NCBI GenBank assembly: GCA_030386875.1
Contig: CM059567.1
Span: 52,312,020 to 52,376,019, forward strand
DNA length: 64,000 nt
Direction of reading: 5' to 3'
Origin: Morinoia aosen
Lineage: Eukaryota > Arthropoda > Malacostraca > Amphipoda > Talitridae
The translations under genes were made by a program, and so were the position numbers. Every line of letters begins with the position of its first letter. The stretch's first letter is position 1. The notes below the pieces were generated by a model. It was not told where the DNA came from, searched no databases, and worked only from the letters and a program-made list of their open reading frames with translations. This document shows, in pieces, positions 57,830-64,000 of this stretch.

Positions 57830-60800
57830 CTTACGCATTGAAGTCTAAAGGACGCAAATTAGAAAACCGTGGGAAAAGAGAGGGAAAACATTGCGTGACC
57901 AGCACTTGAACTTTCATTGAACTTCAATAAATATTCCTTTGCAATTTAACACAGTTATACTATGATGAATATCCTTTCTTTCAAACTCCCACGATTATTT
58001 TATACCTGTCACCAAAAGAATTAAAGGACTAAATAGTCATTATTTACAACGCTTCATTGTAGCGGGTGTAAATGTGTGCCAACATCGTCTTCGCTATGTA
58101 ATTGTTTAGGTCGATGTGAAATTGCCTCAATTTCTAGGGTTGAAAAAAAAATTAATGTAGCTTTAAAATGTCATGAAAGAATTTTCCTTTTATCCTATGG
58201 GTTAAATATTTTTGAATTAGCCTATTTCATCTCTTTTCATTTAATTTCCACCTTTTTAATTTCTGAGCCTTCAGTTTTAATTTTCAGCGTCCAGGTTCAG
58301 TACGCAGCTTGAGAGAAGTAATCATGAAAATAATTTCCAAAAAATGAAACCGAAGCGATACATTGAGCTTGACTCGTCATATTGAATTCATGTTCATGTC
58401 ATACTCGTACTTCAAGTTTCTCTCAAAAAATGCCATTGAATTCATCAGCAAATTTTTATACGAATAGTTTTTACATTCATCACAAAAAATCCAAAAACCT
58501 GAAATACTTAAATACCTTAACTGTATTTGAAATCTCAGTAGTTCCTCATTATTTCTTGATGTTTTCAAATAAGATCATGGGGGTTCTATCTACTTTTAAC
58601 TCTCGTGCAATACAATCGTAAACAATTCCGTACCTGCCACCACTCCGACAGACAAACATGGAACACTGAGATCCAAACTTAATTGAAACTGTGATGTTAT
58701 TGGCTAGGAGTTCACACAATCACAGGACGAGAAGCCTATGCAAGCCATTGCGTAAATGGCAGTAGCAATAGGTAATAAGTTACCTAGGCCATCACTCTCA
58801 GAGTTCTTAGTTAAAGTCGTACGTGTAAACTTTTTAGTGTGACGATATGTGAAAATAGTTTCATGCTATTTTTATTTTATTTTCATTAATAATGAATATT
58901 TTTCTTTTCCTTTTTCTCACATTAGAGCAGGTAGATCCCTGTTATCAAATCCAAACTCAACCCCTCGCCACCTTTCTCCCTGCCACGCAGCCTCTGTTAA
59001 TAAATGAAACAATTTGAAAGACTTGAAGAACCTCTTCTCGTCTCTGATGATCTCGACTGTAATGGTGACGTTAATTTATTAATTATTCATGGAAATCAAA
59101 TTCAAGACTCGGCAGAGGCGACGCAGGGATCTCCTAAAACTTCAAAGTTCGTTAATTTAACAGAGCTCTTCCCTCTTCTCCCCTATCTTCACCCATTTAT
59201 ATTAATGGGAAGCGCTGGCCGAATGAAACCGAGTGTCCTCAGAGTTTTTAAGTTGGTTGGATGAGCTATCGATTCTGTATAAAACGAACGTCAGTAAAAA
59301 CGTGATAGCTTAGAAAATAGCTTACTACCACTAGCGAATAATATTGGTAATGACTTAATAGTTCAATGGAGTTGACCAGCACGCACTTGCCGTCTTGCAT
59401 GATAGCGAAATTATCGCACCATCACATTCATGCAGTCGTACTTTATTCATTGTTTTTATTTTTTCAGCTCTCATGTTTTACTTTGATTTTCTCAAATTAG
59501 TTTTCATTACAAGAGCACCATCTATTGTGCCATTTCTCCAGCCGTTGCTGTTTCGTAACGATGCAATATCTGCACTCGGTCACATTGATTGGTCACTTGT
59601 TTCTCTCTGTGGTTTCCTCGTGGCCCTTCCTCGTAACTTTTCCTTTCTCATAACGTAAAGGGAATTACGTCATGAAAAATACAAATGAAAATCTGTGTTT
59701 CACTCGTGGCCCTTCCTTTCTCATTGCGCAGAGGGAAAGGCGTCATGAAAAAAACGAAAGAAATGGTTGGAAATACCAATGGGGAAGTAGTATATAAGGT
59801 TGATTGTGCTTCTTGAGTTGCAGTAGTTTTGAAGCAGGTGCATTTATGCAAGAACGTAGATGAATGCGAGTAAAATGGTGTGATTAAATGAAATCCCGTT
59901 TGGATTACTAATTGTCATTAAGTTAAAATTTTGCAAACGAAAATCAGTTCCAGATTTCATCTCATTTCGCTGCCGCAGCAGAAAAATTAGAACTCGACTT
60001 CTTTTCCTAAATGTTCGGTCTGGTAGTTCATTTTATTAATTTTTATATCGCTGGAAACACGTCATAATTTTGCATTGATGAGCATGGATTTCGTCAGCTT
60101 TTATGATCTTGCGTTTGAAGTAGCACTAATTAAGCTCGTGATGTACTCTGCATGACGTGAGTATTTCTCAATAGCTTGAACATGTTGCTCCCATAAACAG
60201 TAATAAAAAATGTAATCAGACAGTTTGATAAATCTTGCCACTTAGTTCTAAAACATCACACAAGCCCTGCGTTGCAATAATCCTGGCAATGATAACCTGT
60301 GCAATGTACAAATATCTGTGACCTGTCATATGCAAGTTATCTTAGTTTGAAGTGAAAGAATTTCCTTGGACGGCACGTATAGCTCTACAGCTAATTCAGC
60401 TTGCTAGCTGCTACGTTTTTTCAGCTAATCATGATTCGTTCAGAGTTTACGAAAGTTTTGATAGTTTGAGAAAAAAATTTCTAAATAAAAGTCTTTAACT
60501 CAATGCCTTGATATTGCTGTAATACTGGTTGTTTTAAATCCTCGTTCCACCAAGTATTAACATGTAAACATTCAATAGGCCGTGTCTGACCAATGAGCCG
60601 TGTCGATGAGAGCCGTGTCTGACCAATGAGTTATGGACAGCATTGGTCCGTCACACGTGGAAAACATCAAAAGACCAAAGCATCTCTGGCTGCATCACTA
60701 GTGGTAAGGGAATTGTTTTCATTGTTTAAAGATTATACCCGTAGCACAGATACACGATTCCATTTCTTCGTACTCTAGCGCAGGTGTGCTAGCACACGTG

Positions 60801-61860
60801 ATTCCAGAGACGTTTCCTATTGTAAGAATATTTTACAGCATTTTATGCTCGTGAAATGTACTTTTGACCTCAACTCTCGTAACCATGATACTGAAATTCA
60901 CTCGAAATATAAAGAAATGAAACTTCGGTCGGCTAATGAGGTAACAATATCTAGAGCATTGCTTTTGTATACAAAAATAATTCAATCTCCATCAGAATTC
61001 TTTCATCCGAAGCCTAACACCTGTAAACATTTTTCAACATTTACTCTTAAGTCACATCAACAATGTTCATATCGCCTGCAAGAACACATGTATTTTAAAA
61101 CAAACTTAACTTGCAGGTGACCCGATGTTGAATCAATGATATTGTCCATAACAAATAATTAACGACGAAATTTTTGGGAAAAATGACTTTGTTATTCTGA
61201 AATAAAGTGAAAAAGCATCATAATACAGAAAACGACATAAAAATGAAAATTCTGCTAATGAAAGTCAGTTCCAGATTTCATTTCGTTCATCCAGCGCGGC
61301 AAACAAATTAGCCTGATGAGAGAATACCACTGAACACTATCACTTCCCACTAATATGAAACACAACTTTAAAAAATGTATTTGTCCTGCTGCCTAACCCC
61401 TATAAAATAGACAAAATCAAAGCGACGGCTAAATTCCGACAAAATCTTAATGAATATGCATGCCATGATTCCCTTTGCTTTACTTACTTTAGAAATTGGT
61501 CAGAAATTTACATGAACTCATTTTAAATTCTTATATAAGTTTCCTGTGTAAAATATCCTGCAAATTTCAGTTGAAAAAAATCTTTGTCAATATACAAACT
61601 GTAAAATTTAAGGCTATATTGCCATGCTGTTAGCAAATTTTCATACCATTTAATCAATTAGTTTTCAGCACTTGACAGCTCCCCATGCCGTGTCTTGCTT
61701 ATGCCGCCCTAATGAAGTAAGTTGGGACAGAGCGTAGCACGGATACGAGGGTTCACGCCGTAAATATAAGCTCGTTTTTGACGTTTTGAGCGCGGATTCA
61801 TTAGTCAGTGCCGATGTGCGACAGTCGAGTTATGGAGCTTCTCTGGCAAGAGCAGTTGTG
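57830..61860. other. Intergenic or far 5' region of gene 2
   Basis: Mostly unique. A two-copy duplication of about 95 bp at 59620-59765 (gtggcccttcct and gtcatgaaaaa). No convincing exon seen. Confidence 0.45.
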
Positions 61861-61875
61861 AGTTGTGACGAAACT

Positions 61876-62243
61876 CTCCCCTCAGGGGGATACAACTATT
61901 GTATCTATGGGAATTAGCGCTCCTAGGGGAACCATGCGAGGGCCCGAGCTAAAGGTTAGGTAGGCTTCCTTTTTGTTGTAATAAAATAGGTTTTTATTTT
62001 GTTACGGACCATCTTTTTTCGGTTCACTGCTGTCTTGTTTTTCAGCACCTACTACTTTCTTCTTCAACTTTTTTCTTGTTTCATGAACTTCTTTCCTAGT
62101 TTACTGTTTCTGTGCACTTTGTGCATAGATTCCGCGTTCCCTCAACTCCATACTAAATGGTGCCTTCCTCTTTCCTCTTTTGGAACATCTTTGTCGTGGT
62201 TAAGGGAGGCTAAAACTTTCTTATATAATAATAATAATAATAA
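61876..62243 (+). mobile_element. SINE-like element, copy 8, complete with TSD and (TAA)n tail
   Basis: 368 bp from ctcccctcagggggatacaa to the (taa)n tail. It is flanked by exact TGTGACGAAACT copies (61864-61875 and 62244-62255). The direct duplications and simple tail are the marks of target-primed retroposition. No obvious pol III A/B boxes were found by eye, so the origin (tRNA, 5S or LINE 3' end) is open. Confidence 0.85.
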
Positions 62244-62704
62244 TGTGACGAAACTTTTCCCTTGAAAACGCTCAGCCGTTGTTGATGGCGTTGTTGCGTG
62301 AATGAGAGACTTGGTTGAGTTTGGAAGAAAGACTGGGCTAACTTTCATTAATCATGAAAAGTTCATCGGATACACATATCGTTTTCCTGTACCAAAATTA
62401 GATGGAATTATGAAAATAATGACCAACTATTAAAGCCCTTCCTGGAGGATATATTATTTTAATGAGTTTCTTTAATAGGATCAGATGTTCTGTGCTCACA
62501 TGAATTAAATGATAGGCGATGGAAGCCCAAATAATGCAAAGTTTAATGTGTTTAATTTTAGAAATCAGGGATTATTTTCTACTTCTTTTTGTTTGAGTTG
62601 AGGCTCATTCAGTTTTTGTCTCATTTTTTCTCGCTGTCAAAACCTCTAAACTAAATATTACTGAACCCAAAGCGCAATTCAATTGAAATTTTAAACGCTT
62701 GAGC

Positions 62705-64000
62705 CCCCCACACCAATCAAAGCTCACCACACCAATCAAAGCTCACCACACCAATCAAAGCTCACCACACCAATCAAAGCTCACCACACCAACCAAAGCT
62801 CACCACACCAATCAAAGCTCACCACACCAACCAAAGCTCACCACACCAACCAAAGCTCACCACACCAATCAAAGCTCACCACACCAATCAAAGCTCACCA
62901 CACCAATCAAAGCTCACCACACCAACCAAAGCTCACCACACCAATCAAAGCTCACCACACCAATCAAAGCTCACCACACCAATCAAAGCTCACCACACCA
63001 ATCAAAGCTCACCACACCAATCAAAGCTCACCACACCAATCAAAGCTCACCACACCAATCAAAGCTCACCACACCAATCAAAGCTCACCACACCAATCAA
63101 AGCTCACCACACCAATCAAAGCTCACCACACCAATCAAAGCTCACCACACCAATCAAAGCTCACCACACCAATCAAAGCTCACCACACCAATCAAAGCTC
63201 ACCACACCAATCAAAGCTCGCCACACCAATCAAAGCTCGCCACACCAATCAAAGCTCACCACACCAACCAAAGCTCACCACACCAACCAAAGCTCACCAC
63301 ACCAATCAAAGCTCACCACACCAACCAAAGCTCACCACACCAACCAAAGCTCACCACACCAATCAAAGCTCACCACACCAACCAAAGCTCACCACACCAA
63401 TCAAAGCTCACCACACCAACCAAAGCTCACCACACCAACCAAAGCTCACCACACCAACCAAAGCTCACCACACCAATCAAAGCTCACCACACCAACCAAA
63501 GCTCACCACACCAACCAAAGCTCACCACACCAACCAAAGCTCACCACACCAATCAAAGCTCACCACACCAATCAAAGCTCACCACACCAACCAAAGCTCA
63601 CCACACCAACCAAAGCTCACCACACCAATCAAAGCTCACCACACCAATCAAAGCTCACCACACCAATCAAAGCTCGCCACACCAATCAAAGCTCGCCACA
63701 CCAATCAAAGCTCACCACACCAATCAAAGCTCACCACACCAATCAAAGCTCACCACACCAATCAAAGCTCGCCACACCAATCAAAGCTCACCACACCAAT
63801 CAAAGCTCACCACACCAATCAAAGCTCACCACACCAACCAAAGCTCACCACACCAATCAAAGCTCACCACACCAATCAAAGCTCACCACACCAATCAAAG
63901 CTCACCACACCAATCAAAGCTCACCACACCAATCAAAGCTCACCACACCAACCAAAGCTCACCACACCAACCAAAGCTCACCACACCAATCAAAGCTCAC
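62705..64000. repeat. 19-bp satellite array, runs off the window
   Basis: About 68 units of caccacaccaatcaaagct. Most variation is a T/C choice (caatc or caacc) and a rarer A/G change (ctcgcc). Confidence 0.97.

Overview
The window looks like nuclear DNA from an arthropod, probably one with long introns and many tandem repeats. A malacostracan crustacean is my best guess, but that is inference. Coding exons are short and far apart, splice sites are spliceosomal, and most of the sequence is intronic or intergenic. Tandem arrays, hairpin-type DNA transposon relics and a short retroposed family make up much of the rest. I see no rRNA, tRNA, CRISPR array or prokaryotic operon.

Two spliced genes can be reconstructed by joining exons in phase. 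Gene 1 is on the plus strand: six coding exons from 1219 to 27369 encode a 552-residue dual oxidase maturation factor (DUOXA; Drosophila moladietz/NIP family), the ER partner needed for assembly and surface delivery of the H2O2-producing enzyme Duox. Its third intron starts with GC instead of GT. Gene 2 is on the minus strand and convergent with gene 1: seven phase-compatible exons from about 54909 down to 36005 encode the C-terminal 455 or so residues of a Ser/Pro-rich protein ending in a single membrane anchor. I do not recognise its family, and its 5' end was not found. Both proteins carry several R-x-D-[S/T] motifs in their low-complexity regions.

Layout: 1-1200 upstream region with repeats; 1219-27369 DUOXA, with introns holding SINE-like copies, a 1.04-kb TTAA-flanked foldback element, other hairpin elements and minisatellites; 27370-36000 intergenic, with one 263-bp foldback element; 36005-54909 gene 2, with introns rich in minisatellites; 54910-62700 mostly unique sequence with a decayed coiled-coil-coding fragment and two adjacent unexplained ORFs; 62705-64000 a 19-bp satellite running off the end.

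The most striking pattern is that many tandem arrays and duplications are anchored on exon edges. Copies of real splice donors (exon 2 of DUOXA; two gene 2 exons), of real acceptors (two gene 2 exons and probably the first DUOXA coding exon) and of the gene 2 stop-codon region are repeated next to the genuine site. One gene 2 exon has its acceptor multiplied on one side and its donor multiplied about a dozen times on the other. This could be a mutational bias at exon edges, a route to intron change, or a supply of decoy splice sites.
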